From JBLMZI01 sp050258755 (GTDB taxonomy: Bacteria; Bacillota; Syntrophomonadia; Syntrophomonadales; DTU052), in assembly GCA_050258755.1 (NCBI GenBank), contig JBLMZI010000011.1, forward strand, positions 186,001 through 250,000: 64,000 nt of DNA. The letters run 5' to 3'. Both the position numbers and the translations under genes were made by a program. Below are positions 1-7,999 of this stretch, in pieces (the stretch's first letter is position 1; each line of letters begins with the position of its first letter). Below the pieces are notes generated by a model that saw nothing but the letters and a program-made list of their open reading frames with translations, searched no databases and was not told where the DNA came from.

Positions 1-1
1 T

Positions 2-538
2 CAGCTGCTGAGCAAAGCGAGCGGGCGGGTCCTGGAGATTGGCATTGGCACCGGATTAAATCTGAATTTGTATCCTGCCGGGGTCGCCGAAATTGCGGCG
101 GTTGATCCGTATCCGCGTGAATTGCCGCCAGGCCGGGTAAAGGTCGACCTATATCCCGATAATGTGGAAAGCATGCGTTTTGAGGACAGCACTTTCGACA
201 CGGTGGTCAGCACGTTTACGTTATGCAGTGTTGAAAATCTGCCTGCAACCATACAAGAGATCAAACGAGTATTGAAGCCGAACGGGAAATACCTGTTCTT
301 AGAGCACGGCAAGGCGGTAACGCGATTTGCGCAGCGGCTGCAGGATGCGGCCAATCCGCTGTACAACGTTTTCGCTTGCGGTTGCAATATCAACCGGGAT
401 TACCGGCAGGTTATAACGGCGTCGGGATTTCGCATTGAGAAATATGCGCTGCACAGCGTCAATATTGTTCCGGCGGTTTTGACGGGATATCTGTATGAGG
501 GGGTGGTGAGGAATGAAAAGCACCAGACTGATCTATAG
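2..538 (+). CDS. class I SAM-dependent methyltransferase (5' end outside window)
   Basis: The reading frame is already open at the first complete codon, so the N-terminus lies outside the window. The first residues contain the SAM-binding glycine loop VLEIGIGTGLNL (motif I), followed by an acidic strand end (AAVDPYP), then FDTVVSTFTLCSV (motif IV region) and IKRVLKPNGKYLFLEHG (post-motif), the usual order of the UbiE/Methyltransf_11 fold. Such enzymes move a methyl group from S-adenosylmethionine to a small molecule, lipid or quinone; the substrate cannot be read here. Its 3' end overlaps the next gene by 26 bases, so the two are probably co-translated. The fold assignment is firm and the substrate is unknown. 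Confidence 0.8.
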   Translation, partial: QLLSKASGRVLEIGIGTGLNLNLYPAGVAEIAAVDPYPRELPPGRVKVDLYPDNVESMRFEDSTFDTVVSTFTLCSVENLPATIQEIKRVLKPNGKYLFLEHGKAVTRFAQRLQDAANPLYNVFACGCNINRDYRQVITASGFRIEKYALHSVNIVPAVLTGYLYEGVVRNEKHQTDL

Positions 539-1175
539 GGTTGCGATGGCCCGGTCAAAGAAGTGGATGATCGATAAGTACGGTGACCGGTTCTGGCAGC
601 GGTTCCAAACCGACTCCGATCAATGGCTGGAGCGGATTTTGCCTGAAGTACCGGATATCGGGAACAGCATCTTTGCTTTTAATTATGCCTTCTGCCCGGC
701 CTACATCGCGTGGTATAAATCATTAATTGGCCTGGGCCTGTCGAATGATGAGGCGGGAGAGGCAATCTGGACAATGAACGAGCGGCTGCTCACAATGATT
801 CCAGGATGGCTGATGCCGCTGGGGAAACGAACGTATCTGGGCGGTTTTCGTAAAAAAGCGGCGGAACATGCCGAAAAGTCACGGCTGAACGATCTGCATC
901 CTTATGACTGGAAGATTACCTATCGCGAGATCAGCCAGAACACTTTTGAGATCGATATTACTGAGTGCGCTATGCTGAAATTGGGCCGGGATTTTGATGC
1001 ATTGGGAATGTTCCCTATGCTATGCCGCATGGATTATCTGCTGGCTCATTACATAAGAACCGGATTTGAACGTACCAAGACGCTGGCTGACGGCGATGAG
1101 TGCTGCAATTGCAGGTATCACCTGGGGGGCAGCTGCGACTGGCCGCCCGCGGGAGGGTTTTATCAGCAGAAATAG
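513..1175 (+). CDS. L-2-amino-thiazoline-4-carboxylic acid hydrolase family protein
   Basis: A 220-residue soluble protein. The C-terminal part (near residues 190-212) carries an ADGDECCNCRY segment like the Cys-rich signature of the ATC hydrolase-like family, which is named after the enzyme that opens 2-amino-thiazoline-4-carboxylate during L-cysteine formation in Pseudomonas. Many members in anaerobes sit beside methyltransferases and have no proven function. Here it overlaps the upstream methyltransferase by 26 bases, which suggests a joint task such as modification or detoxification of a small molecule. The ATG has GAGGGGGTGGTGAGG upstream as ribosome binding site. The family call is fairly good; the reaction is inferred from family naming only. 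Confidence 0.6.
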   Translation: MKSTRLIYRVAMARSKKWMIDKYGDRFWQRFQTDSDQWLERILPEVPDIGNSIFAFNYAFCPAYIAWYKSLIGLGLSNDEAGEAIWTMNERLLTMIPGWLMPLGKRTYLGGFRKKAAEHAEKSRLNDLHPYDWKITYREISQNTFEIDITECAMLKLGRDFDALGMFPMLCRMDYLLAHYIRTGFERTKTLADGDECCNCRYHLGGSCDWPPAGGFYQQK

Positions 1176-1331
1176 CTGTTGAAACACGAACCGGATGAGG
1201 CGGGTATGGTGAACCCTCCCATAAGTAGGAATCAGCTTCTGGACCGGTCGATTATCCGTCGGCTGAAACATTATCGCCAAGCTTTTGTAGATCCGAGCTG
1301 GAGAAAAACCAACGGTGAGGGGGTAAGCGGG

Positions 1332-1658
1332 TTGAAAATGCGGGAAGAGTACACATGTCCTTTAGAATTAACGCATGATATTACCAAAGGCAAATGGAAG
1401 CCGATTATTATATGGCAGCTTGGGCAAGGACCCTGTTCTTTATCCAAACTCGAAAAAGATATTCAGGGAATCAACCAGAAAATGCTGTTGGAACAGCTCA
1501 AGGAGTTAATTGATTTCGGAATGGCCGCAAAACATGCGTTTGACGGTTATCCCCTAAAGGTTGAATACTTTCTGACTGAACGCGGGGAAAAAATGTTGGA
1601 AGCGATTACGATTATGCAGGGGATAGGGATTGATCTCATGAAAGAGTGGCACGCTTGA
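1332..1658 (+). CDS. HxlR-family winged-helix transcriptional regulator
   Basis: About 108 residues with the HxlR pattern: CPLELTHDITKGKWKPIIIWQL, then LSKLEKDIQGINQKMLLEQLKEL (recognition helix) and VEYFLTERGEKMLEAI (wing). HxlR proteins bind DNA as dimers and respond to electrophiles, aldehydes or ligands, often controlling a neighbouring oxidoreductase. The frame is open back to an ATG at 1179, but the preceding 51 codons do not resemble the family. A TTG at 1332 lies 8 bases after GAGGGGG and starts just before the conserved part, so I prefer it; an ATG at 1338 is also possible. The next gene, a flavin split-barrel protein, follows a perfect palindrome and is a plausible target. Confidence 0.85.
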   Translation: MKMREEYTCPLELTHDITKGKWKPIIIWQLGQGPCSLSKLEKDIQGINQKMLLEQLKELIDFGMAAKHAFDGYPLKVEYFLTERGEKMLEAITIMQGIGIDLMKEWHA

Positions 1659-1689
1659 ATTTCTTCGAATCAGAGGCGTTTCGCGTGCA

Positions 1690-1757
1690 GGATACCCACA
1701 AAAAAGTGGGTTATTTACCGCTGGCTTTTGAGGCGTTATAGTTGCTTAAAAGCAACT
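1690..1757. promoter_or_regulatory. two inverted repeats between HxlR regulator and PNPOx-like gene
   Basis: ACCCAC-A6-GTGGGT (1694-1711) can form a short hairpin and may end the regulator transcript, though its U-tract is poor. AGTTGC-TTAAAA-GCAACT (1740-1757) is a perfect 6+6 inverted repeat ending 19 bases before the ATG of the next gene and could be an operator. Assignment to the HxlR protein is inference from adjacency. Confidence 0.45.
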
Positions 1758-1776
1758 TAGAAAGAGGCGGGACCCG

Positions 1777-2196
1777 ATGAACGATACAGAAAAAACGATT
1801 GGCAAATTAATCGACAAACAAGGGGTATCTTTTATCAGTTCGGTAGACGAAGACGGCTTTCCTAATACAAAAGCGATGTTGCCTCCGAGAAAACGCGATG
1901 GTATTGAGACGTTCTATTTTACCACCAACACGTCCTCAATGCGGGCGGCGCATTACCGGAAAAACCCCAAAGCTTGCATCTATTTCTGTGATACCAGGTT
2001 TTTTCGCGGCGTTATGCTCAAGGGATCAATGGAGGTGTTGGAGGATGAGGTCAGCAAAGAAATGATCTGGCGGGAGGGCGACACCATGTATTACCCATTA
2101 GGGGTCACAGATCCGGATTATTGTGTGTTGAAATTTACCGCGCAGTCGGGAAGATACTATGCTAACTTTCATTCAGAGGATTTTACGGTCAAGTAA
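1777..2196 (+). CDS. pyridoxamine 5'-phosphate oxidase-like flavin protein
   Basis: 139 residues of the FMN-binding split-barrel fold: an N-terminal GVSFISSVDEDGFPNTKAML strand pair, RAAHYRKNPKACIYFCD (the usual phosphate-contact region) and a C-terminal LKFTAQSGRYYANF. Members of this general-stress type bind FMN, F420 or haem and reduce or shelter small oxidised compounds; few are true PdxH enzymes. RBS AAAGAGGCGGG lies upstream of the ATG. It follows an HxlR regulator with an operator-like palindrome in between, the usual arrangement of a ligand-induced oxidoreductase. The fold is clear, the substrate unknown. Confidence 0.8.
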   Translation: MNDTEKTIGKLIDKQGVSFISSVDEDGFPNTKAMLPPRKRDGIETFYFTTNTSSMRAAHYRKNPKACIYFCDTRFFRGVMLKGSMEVLEDEVSKEMIWREGDTMYYPLGVTDPDYCVLKFTAQSGRYYANFHSEDFTVK

Positions 2197-2236
2197 GAAT
2201 AACAATGTTGACGTTGTTACGGAGGAGAGGATAAAA

Positions 2237-2713
2237 ATGAACGAATTTGAGGGAAACAATCAAGCGTTATTGCGTTTGATCGAAGAATGGGAACCCAAGC
2301 TGATGGCGCTTTCCGAGGACACCATTGCGAACCGGCGGAACGATCAAAACCGAACCATCAAACAGATTGTCGGCCATATGATTGATTCGGCGTCCAACAA
2401 TACACACCGTATTATTCATTTGCAGTACCAGCCGAGCCCTTTAATCTTTCCGGATTATGCGAACCTTGGCAATAACGATCGATGGATCGCAATCCAGAAT
2501 TATCAGGGCGGAAACTGGCAGGATCTCGTTGGTCATTGGAAGTTCGCCAACCGCCATCTTGTCCACGTCATCCGCAATGTGAACCCGGATAAATTGGACA
2601 ACGAATGGATTACCGCACTCAATCAGAGCGTATCGCTCAAAGCGATGATCATTGACTATCTGCGTCATTTCAAATTGCATCTGAGTGAGATCGATGCATT
2701 GATCCATCAATAG
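2237..2713 (+). CDS. DinB-like (DinB/YfiT superfamily) protein
   Basis: 158 residues, predicted all-helical. TIKQIVGHMIDSASNNTHRIIH and the C-terminal DYLRHFKLHLSEIDAL match the four-helix DinB/YfiT bundle in which three histidines bind a metal; candidate ligands are His in the GHMIDSA helix and those in RHFKLHL. Superfamily members include metal-dependent thiol transferases and damage-induced proteins; the specific role is unknown. The frame opens upstream inside the previous gene, but the ATG at 2237 has GGAGGAGAGG seven bases before it, so it is the likely start. It lies 40 bases after the flavin protein and 13 before the metallo-hydrolase, so the three probably form one transcript. Confidence 0.7.
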   Translation: MNEFEGNNQALLRLIEEWEPKLMALSEDTIANRRNDQNRTIKQIVGHMIDSASNNTHRIIHLQYQPSPLIFPDYANLGNNDRWIAIQNYQGGNWQDLVGHWKFANRHLVHVIRNVNPDKLDNEWITALNQSVSLKAMIIDYLRHFKLHLSEIDALIHQ

Positions 2714-2726
2714 CGGCGGTAATCGA

Positions 2727-3521
2727 ATGCTGTTCGATGTACAGTTCAAATGGATTGGCGGCGCGACCTGGACACTGAGCCTTGATGGTTTCAAATTGGC
2801 CTGTGATCCGGTCTTGTGTCCGATGGGTAAGGTTCAGAAATATGGCTTTGGCATGGTTGGGAAGCGGCTGACCGCGCCCGGATTTGATGCCGATGATTTC
2901 CGAGATGTGGATCTCTGGCTGATCAGCCATGAGCACAAAGATCATATCGACAGTGATGGGTTGTCGCAAATCGATCCGAATGCACCCTGCGTAACGAATA
3001 GGGGGGCTGCTGCCCGGTTAAGGAAAATCGGGCCCCGGCAGTTGATGATATTAGAGCACGGCCAGACCGTTTCGTTGGAAATCAAGGATTTTTCGTTAGA
3101 AATCGAGGCCATTCCGGCTGTTCATGCATCCAACCGGTTGGCCAGCCATTTTGCCGGCAGAGGGAATGGCTACTGGCTGACCCTGAAAAAAGGCCCGGCA
3201 AAAACCAGCATCTATGTCACCGGCGACACGGTCTGTCACGCCAAAGTTACCCGGTATCTGGCAAATCGCACAGCAGACATCCTTATCCCCAATCTGGGGA
3301 AATCCCATATCGGTAAATTTGGGTCACCGTATACGCTGTCAGCCGAAGGGCTGCACAAAGTCGTTGATTTAGTGCGGCCGCGCCTGGTTTTCCCGGTTCA
3401 TCACAGCAGTTTCTCCCATATGAACGGTGAACCGATTTCTCGGGTGAGTGATTGGAAGGATGAGCGGGTGAAGGTGCTCAGGGAAGGTGAAAGTTTTCGC
3501 CTGGCGAAGGGAAGCGCTTAG
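2727..3521 (+). CDS. MBL-fold metal-dependent hydrolase, UlaG-like
   Basis: 264 residues. The metal motif HEHKDHID is at residues 68-75 (His68, His70, Asp72, His73). Further ligands are expected in the HASNRLASH region, in VTGDT (Asp) and in VFPVHHSSFSH. This order and the short length fit the Lactamase_B_2/UlaG-like branch, which includes L-ascorbate-6-phosphate lactonase and many uncharacterised phosphodiesterase-like enzymes. It starts 13 bases after the DinB-like gene and ends with a 4-base convergent overlap with the DUF3788 gene. The fold and metal site are sure, the substrate is not. Confidence 0.8.
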   Translation: MLFDVQFKWIGGATWTLSLDGFKLACDPVLCPMGKVQKYGFGMVGKRLTAPGFDADDFRDVDLWLISHEHKDHIDSDGLSQIDPNAPCVTNRGAAARLRKIGPRQLMILEHGQTVSLEIKDFSLEIEAIPAVHASNRLASHFAGRGNGYWLTLKKGPAKTSIYVTGDTVCHAKVTRYLANRTADILIPNLGKSHIGKFGSPYTLSAEGLHKVVDLVRPRLVFPVHHSSFSHMNGEPISRVSDWKDERVKVLREGESFRLAKGSA

Positions 3522-4024
3522 CGGGTTCGAAGCCTGATTTGGATTAGCTTTTGAATGAATCGCTCATAGAGATCGTATTCTGGTTGATTCGCAACCTGAA
3601 ACTGGAGGGCATGGCCTTCGACATATTTTCTGGCAGACCGAATCATTTCATGCAGCGCGTTGATTTCCTCATCCTGCAGCAGGATATCTTTTTCGGCATC
3701 ACGAATCGCCATACTAATTTTGAATGCGTTTCGTAACGGGATGACATAGAAGAGCGCTTTCTTGTTATCGTGGACTTTCAGCATCCAGCCACTGGTTTTG
3801 GTGTGTGTCCAATCCGTTGTAAAAGGGGAAGCAACCGCGGCTAGTCTTTCATATAGCGCAAAGGTATTCCCTAATGCTGATTGGATGGTCTCCGGGGATG
3901 GTTTGCATGACTTGTCCAGAAAGACTCTTTCCATCATACGGATCACCGCCTTGCTTACATTGTAACTGGAAAGACCGGGATAACCAATGGTGAGAATGTT
4001 TGCGGGACCGAAACCGGCCATCAA
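3518..4024 (-). CDS. DUF3788 family protein
   Basis: 168 residues with no signal peptide or membrane segment. The central part, TTDWTHTKTSGWMLKVHDNKKALFYVIPLRNAFKISMAI, matches the DUF3788 pattern of a Trp/Lys-rich sheet followed by helices. The function of the family is unknown; its shape resembles small ligand-binding proteins. It faces the metallo-hydrolase gene with a 4-base overlap of stop codons and is divergent from the methyltransferase at 4045, with only 20 bases between starts. An apparent RBS (AAGGAG type) is not obvious. Confidence 0.6.
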   Translation of the reverse strand: MMAGFGPANILTIGYPGLSSYNVSKAVIRMMERVFLDKSCKPSPETIQSALGNTFALYERLAAVASPFTTDWTHTKTSGWMLKVHDNKKALFYVIPLRNAFKISMAIRDAEKDILLQDEEINALHEMIRSARKYVEGHALQFQVANQPEYDLYERFIQKLIQIRLRTR

Positions 4025-4044
4025 CGAAAGGGGAGCACTGGAGC

Positions 4045-4665
4045 ATGAGCAATGACCGCAGTCATCGATTGAAAGCGCACTACGCTGCTCTACTGGCGGA
4101 ATACGGGGATTCCGTGGAGGCCTGCCAGTGGGGCAGCCCTTATGCCCAGCAGTTTCGTTTTCTGCAGTTGATTCAAATCGAAAATCTGAACGGAAAGAGC
4201 ATTTTGGATGTGGGCTGCGGACGGGGCGACCTTTATGATTTCATGAAAAGCCGGGGGGTCGAGTGCCAGTATACCGGGATTGATCTGGTGCCGGGATTGA
4301 TTGAATTGGCCAGCGCGAAATTCCCGGAGGCGGAGTTTTTGAACCTGGACCTGACCTGCGAGCCGCTGGATCGGAAGTTCGATCTGGTCATGATGAGCGG
4401 GTTGTTCAGCAATGATCTGGGTGAGCCCCGCGAGTCCGCGGAAGCATACATGCAAACCCTTCTGAAGGCCGCCTGGGACAAATGTTCCCGGGCCATGGCC
4501 TTTAATTTCATGTCCAGTTATCTGACGAGCGCTGATCCCGAATTGGTCTTTTTTGATCCGGAGCGGGTGCTGGGGTTTTGCATCCGCGAGCTGAGCCGCA
4601 AAGTGGCCTTGCTGCACTACTACGAGCCGGACCGCGGCGATGTGGCCGTCTACGTCTACCGCTAG
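4045..4665 (+). CDS. class I SAM-dependent methyltransferase
   Basis: 206 residues. Motif I is ILDVGCGRGDLYDF (near residues 51-64), the acidic end of strand 2 is YTGIDLVPGLI, and FDLVMMSGLFS is the motif IV region. The C-terminal half (VALLHYYEPDRGDVAVYVYR) is a typical final sheet. The frame opens at 4000, but AGGGGAG at 4029-4035 is correctly spaced for the ATG at 4045. The substrate is unknown; the protein resembles stand-alone small-molecule methyltransferases rather than RNA enzymes. The following 128 bases before the MFS gene show no clear terminator. Confidence 0.8.
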   Translation: MSNDRSHRLKAHYAALLAEYGDSVEACQWGSPYAQQFRFLQLIQIENLNGKSILDVGCGRGDLYDFMKSRGVECQYTGIDLVPGLIELASAKFPEAEFLNLDLTCEPLDRKFDLVMMSGLFSNDLGEPRESAEAYMQTLLKAAWDKCSRAMAFNFMSSYLTSADPELVFFDPERVLGFCIRELSRKVALLHYYEPDRGDVAVYVYR

Positions 4666-4793
4666 CTCAGAAAAACAACGGCTTACACCCGGTGGGGGGA
4701 GGAAGATACCAGCACGCGGCTGCGGTGCTTCATCAACCCGATCCGGTTCGGGGATCAATAAGCGATTAGGCGGAAAAAAGAGGGGGCAATGAA

Positions 4794-6059
4794 TTGCAGT
4801 CAAACCACGAAACCCCGCCAGGGAAAGGCAGATTTATCATTCTGGGGATTCTGTTCATTACGCTGATGGTCGCGTATATCGACCGGGTAAACATTTCGGT
4901 ATTGATCGCCGACCCTGGTTTTATCGCGGATATGGATTTAAAGGCACAGGCGGCGAAGCAGGGACTCTTGATGACCCTCTTTCTTATGGCTTACGCGCTG
5001 GGGAATATTATTCTCGGGTATTTCGGCGATCGCCTGGGTCCCCGCAAAGCCGTGTCCGTATCGATCGTGCTCTGGTCGGCGGCGCTCTTCGTCGCGGGAA
5101 CAGCCCGAAATCTGGTGATGCTGCTGGGCGCCCGCGTTTTTATGGGATTCGGCGAGGGATTTCACTGGCCGATGCAGAGTACCTACGTTAAGAACTGGTT
5201 CCCCGTGCACGAGCGTGCCCGGGCCAATTCGGCCTGGACGGTGGGACTGATGGTCGGCCCGGCGATCGCGATGCCGTTGTGTTCGGCGATCGTGGCGAAC
5301 TGGGGCTGGCAGAGTTCGTTTTTGATCCTCGGGTTAACCGCTTTGGTACTGCCGCTGCCGTTGATCTGGTTTTTTACGGCAGACCGGCCCCGGGAACACC
5401 GGTGGATCAGCGATGCCGAGGCCAGCTATATTGAACGCGGACAGGCTGAGGAACCATCCGCCCTGGCGCGCGTTCAATCCGGTTCCTATCGGGACCTGCT
5501 GCGCTCCGGTTACTTCTGGCTGGTGACCATCGGCTACATGGCAACGGCGTCGATCTGGTGGGGAACCATGACCTGGCTGCCGCAGTATCTCAAGGTGGCG
5601 CGGCATTTCTCCTGGGCGCAGATGGGCTTGTTTTCCTCCCTGCCGTATATTCTTGGGATGATTTCGGTGCTTGGGGTGGCCTATCTGTCGGACAAAATGG
5701 GACGCAGGGGGATTTTTTACACGCTGGGGCTTTTAGGCGCGGTGGTGTTTCTTTATCTGGGCGCGACCACGGTAAGTAATTACAGCAGCGCCATTTATAT
5801 CGCGGTGGCGATCTTCTTTTTGGGGTGGGTCATGCCGGTGGCGTGGACCCTGCTGCAGACGCTGGTGGCACCGAATCTGGTGGGTGCCGCGGCCGGGCTG
5901 ATGAATGGCATCGCGAATGGGTTTGCCGCGCTCGCGCCGGTGATTATGGGCTACCTGATCATGCAGACGGGGAGCTATCTTGCAGGAATGGTTTACCTGA
6001 TGGTTCTGGGGCTGATCGGATCGGCCTGTACAGCGGTATTTGCGATAAAGCGTTATTAA
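4794..6059 (+). CDS. MFS transporter, anion:cation symporter (ACS)-type
   Basis: 421 residues with about 12 hydrophobic segments. Features of the major facilitator fold: the loop 2-3 motif GYFGDRLGPRKAVSV (near residues 79-93), a second-half counterpart LSDKMGRRG, and VARVFMGFGEG-type helix 4. The start (AYIDRVNISV) and NWFPVHERARANSAW are typical of hexuronate/galactarate/phthalate-type ACS carriers, which take up organic acids with protons. The start is TTG at 4794, eight bases after AGGGGGC; an ATG nearby is out of frame. No catabolic genes adjoin it, so the substrate stays open. Confidence 0.85.
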   Translation: MQSNHETPPGKGRFIILGILFITLMVAYIDRVNISVLIADPGFIADMDLKAQAAKQGLLMTLFLMAYALGNIILGYFGDRLGPRKAVSVSIVLWSAALFVAGTARNLVMLLGARVFMGFGEGFHWPMQSTYVKNWFPVHERARANSAWTVGLMVGPAIAMPLCSAIVANWGWQSSFLILGLTALVLPLPLIWFFTADRPREHRWISDAEASYIERGQAEEPSALARVQSGSYRDLLRSGYFWLVTIGYMATASIWWGTMTWLPQYLKVARHFSWAQMGLFSSLPYILGMISVLGVAYLSDKMGRRGIFYTLGLLGAVVFLYLGATTVSNYSSAIYIAVAIFFLGWVMPVAWTLLQTLVAPNLVGAAAGLMNGIANGFAALAPVIMGYLIMQTGSYLAGMVYLMVLGLIGSACTAVFAIKRY

Positions 6060-6100
6060 AGACCAACCGGCTGGCAAGCCCATAAGATGGAGGGATGTCA

Positions 6101-6385
6101 ATGATACGACTGACCCAAAAACGGGAGGGCCAGGATGGGTACTTCGTGAACCGGGAGAGGGTCGTCTGTGACGAAAACGGCTGTACCGGCGAAGCGATTA
6201 CACGACTGGCGAAGTTCGAGAATGCCCTGGAAGAGCTGCTGGCGCGGCAGAATGAAACTGTGAAAGAGATGGATCGGCTGCGGGACGAAGAAAAAACCAA
6301 ATCGGTCCGTTTCAGGGAACTGCTGGCGAATAAGATGATGAACGGGGTAATTATCGCCTTGTTCGAGCGTAACGGTATTGAATAA
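6101..6385 (+). CDS. small phage-type protein of unknown function
   Basis: 94 residues: an N-terminal sheet with a Cys pair (VVCDENGCTGEAITRLAKFE) followed by a charged helical stretch, probably a coiled coil (ENALEELLARQNETVKEMDRLRDEE) and a short C-terminal domain. Its N-terminus resembles short proteins common in prophages of Bacillota with the pattern CTGxAIxRLAxYE. GGAGGG at 6089-6094 suits the ATG at 6101; an ATG at 6095 would leave no spacer. It may be a relic of a phage insertion; no other phage gene is near. No function is proposed. Confidence 0.55.
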   Translation: MIRLTQKREGQDGYFVNRERVVCDENGCTGEAITRLAKFENALEELLARQNETVKEMDRLRDEEKTKSVRFRELLANKMMNGVIIALFERNGIE

Positions 6386-6606
6386 GACGGGGTGACGATG
6401 GTAATCAGACCATTGAGCAGGCTGATCAAAGCTTGAAGCAGCGCGCTGACTTGTGCCGGAGATAACGGATCAGCGCTGGTCAGACGAACGCACGGGAGTT
6501 CTCGGTCGAGAGTCAGACCAAGTACGACCACGGTGACCGGGCAAGGAATCGATACACACAGAATTTCGGTGCCATCACAGCACCCGGCCGGATATGATGT
6601 CGGCAT
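6386..6606 (-). CDS. possible minus-strand coding segment with strong RBS (doubtful)
   Basis: An ATG at 6606 on the minus strand is preceded by AAGGGGGGATTTGA, a good ribosome binding site. The first 73 codons read like protein: a Cys-rich start (YPAGCCDGTEILCVSIPCP), a hydrophobic stretch, and LSPAQVSALLQALISLLNGLITI. The frame has no stop at 6386 and runs antisense through the small gene at 6101-6385, which is hard to accept as a real C-terminus. It could be a truncated gene whose 3' part was lost, or chance. No homologue is recognised. Confidence 0.25.
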
Positions 6607-6640
6607 TCAAATCCCCCCTTCAATCGATCTGACCCATGAT

Positions 6641-6657
6641 ATGGTATAATTTACCAT
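6641..6657. promoter_or_regulatory. operator-like palindrome over a -10 element
   Basis: ATGGTA-TAATT-TACCAT is a perfect 6+6 inverted repeat. It contains TATAAT (6645-6650), a consensus -10 for the acyltransferase gene that starts at 6728; a -35 is not evident at the right spacing (AATCGA). A protein bound here would block RNA polymerase, so it looks like a repressor site. The regulator is not identified. Confidence 0.5.
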
Positions 6658-6727
6658 TCGATGATAGGTTGGCTGGGTCAAAGAATGGTGTAAACCGGCA
6701 CGAAAGAGAAATTTGGAGGATGGCGGT

Positions 6728-7897
6728 ATGGGGAAATACGAGAGACGGCATGATTTGGATTGGCTGCGTATTGGCGCGGTTTTGCTGCTGGTGCCTTATC
6801 ACACCGGCATGGCTTTCAATACCTGGGGATGGCACATCAAAAATGCTGATCAGAGCCAACTAATTACAGCGTTCACGGCTTTTTTGCACATCTGGCATAT
6901 GCCGTTGTTCTTTCTGCTGGCCGGGGCCGCTGCCGCATATGCACTGCGTTTCCGAAGCGGCGGCCAATTCCTCCGCGAACGGTTTCTGCGGCTCTTTATT
7001 CCCTTGGTATTCGGGATGACGGTGATTGTGCCACCGCAGATTTACTGTGAACGGTTGTTCCGGGATCAGTTTCACGGCAGTTTTTTCGCATTTTATCCGA
7101 GCGTCTTTACCACCGGGCCGTATCCGGACGGCAACATGAGCTGGCATCACCTCTGGTTTCTGGCGTATTTGTTCGCCTTCTCCGCAGTTTTGCTGCCGCT
7201 GCTGCTTCGCTGGATGAAGGGGCCGGCGGCGGAACGTCTGTCCCGCGCCGGCAATTGGCTGGCTTCCGGGTCCCGGCTGTACCTTGCGGCAGTCCCGCTG
7301 ATCATCGTGCAGCTTACGCTTCGGGCCGCTCATCCGGACGGCATCCAGACTTTGGTTGGCGATTGGGCCAATGACGCATTTTACGGCCTCATCTTTCTTT
7401 ATGGCTTTTGGATGGGAAGAGCGGAATCCCTGTTGACTGCGGCTGAACGCCTGCGCCGGGGAGCGCTCGCGGCCGCCGCGGTCTTGACCGTGGTACTCAT
7501 GATGTTTGAATTTGCCGGGGCACCGCCGGCGCTTAACAACCAGGCCGGCTATCTAGCCGGTCTCGGGCTTGAAGGACTCAATACCTGGCTGTGGTTGTTG
7601 GCACTTCTCGGCTTCGGCAGGGTTTATCTTAACCGAACCACTCCGTGGATGCCGTATGCGGTCGAGGCGGCTTTCCCGTTTTATATCATTCACCAAACCG
7701 TGATTGTGGCACTGGCGTTCTGGATTGTTCCTCTGCCCTGGTCCATCGCGGTCAAGTTTTTGGCTGTATTCGTGCTGGCATTTCCGGGAACCCTGGGGGT
7801 TTACGAGATCTTGAAACGGTTCCCGGTTACCCGCTTCCTATTGGGAATGAAAACAAAGCCTTCCGGGGCTTCGTCGAACCATGCCGCTCAATCCTGA
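6728..7897 (+). CDS. membrane acyltransferase, acyltransferase-3 family
   Basis: 389 residues with about ten membrane segments. It opens with RRHDLDWLRIGAVLLLVPYHTGMAF, the Acyl_transf_3 signature with the conserved Arg and His (PYHTG) near the first membrane helix, and ends with FPFYIIHQTVIV, the typical C-terminal HQ motif. These enzymes transfer acyl groups to sugars, glucans or other exported molecules. An in-frame ATG occurs at 6713, but GGAGGA at 6715-6720 fits the ATG at 6728. It stands alone behind a palindromic promoter. The acceptor is unknown. Confidence 0.8.
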   Translation: MGKYERRHDLDWLRIGAVLLLVPYHTGMAFNTWGWHIKNADQSQLITAFTAFLHIWHMPLFFLLAGAAAAYALRFRSGGQFLRERFLRLFIPLVFGMTVIVPPQIYCERLFRDQFHGSFFAFYPSVFTTGPYPDGNMSWHHLWFLAYLFAFSAVLLPLLLRWMKGPAAERLSRAGNWLASGSRLYLAAVPLIIVQLTLRAAHPDGIQTLVGDWANDAFYGLIFLYGFWMGRAESLLTAAERLRRGALAAAAVLTVVLMMFEFAGAPPALNNQAGYLAGLGLEGLNTWLWLLALLGFGRVYLNRTTPWMPYAVEAAFPFYIIHQTVIVALAFWIVPLPWSIAVKFLAVFVLAFPGTLGVYEILKRFPVTRFLLGMKTKPSGASSNHAAQS

Positions 7898-7999
7898 TTG
7901 ACAGGCGCTCGTGGAAGAAGGTAGCATTGTAACAATCTAGAAAAAGCACATCATAGAAATGTGCAAAAAATCGGAATGAGCAAGCAAGGAGAGAAAGAA

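Noticed and set aside
1179..1331. Longer start of the HxlR regulator at ATG 1179
   Set aside because: The 51 added codons are not like HxlR proteins and lack an RBS, whereas TTG 1332 has GAGGGGG.
4090..4803. 237-residue antisense frame over the second methyltransferase
   Set aside because: The plus strand encodes the conserved SAM motifs; the antisense frame is low-complexity and unlike any family.
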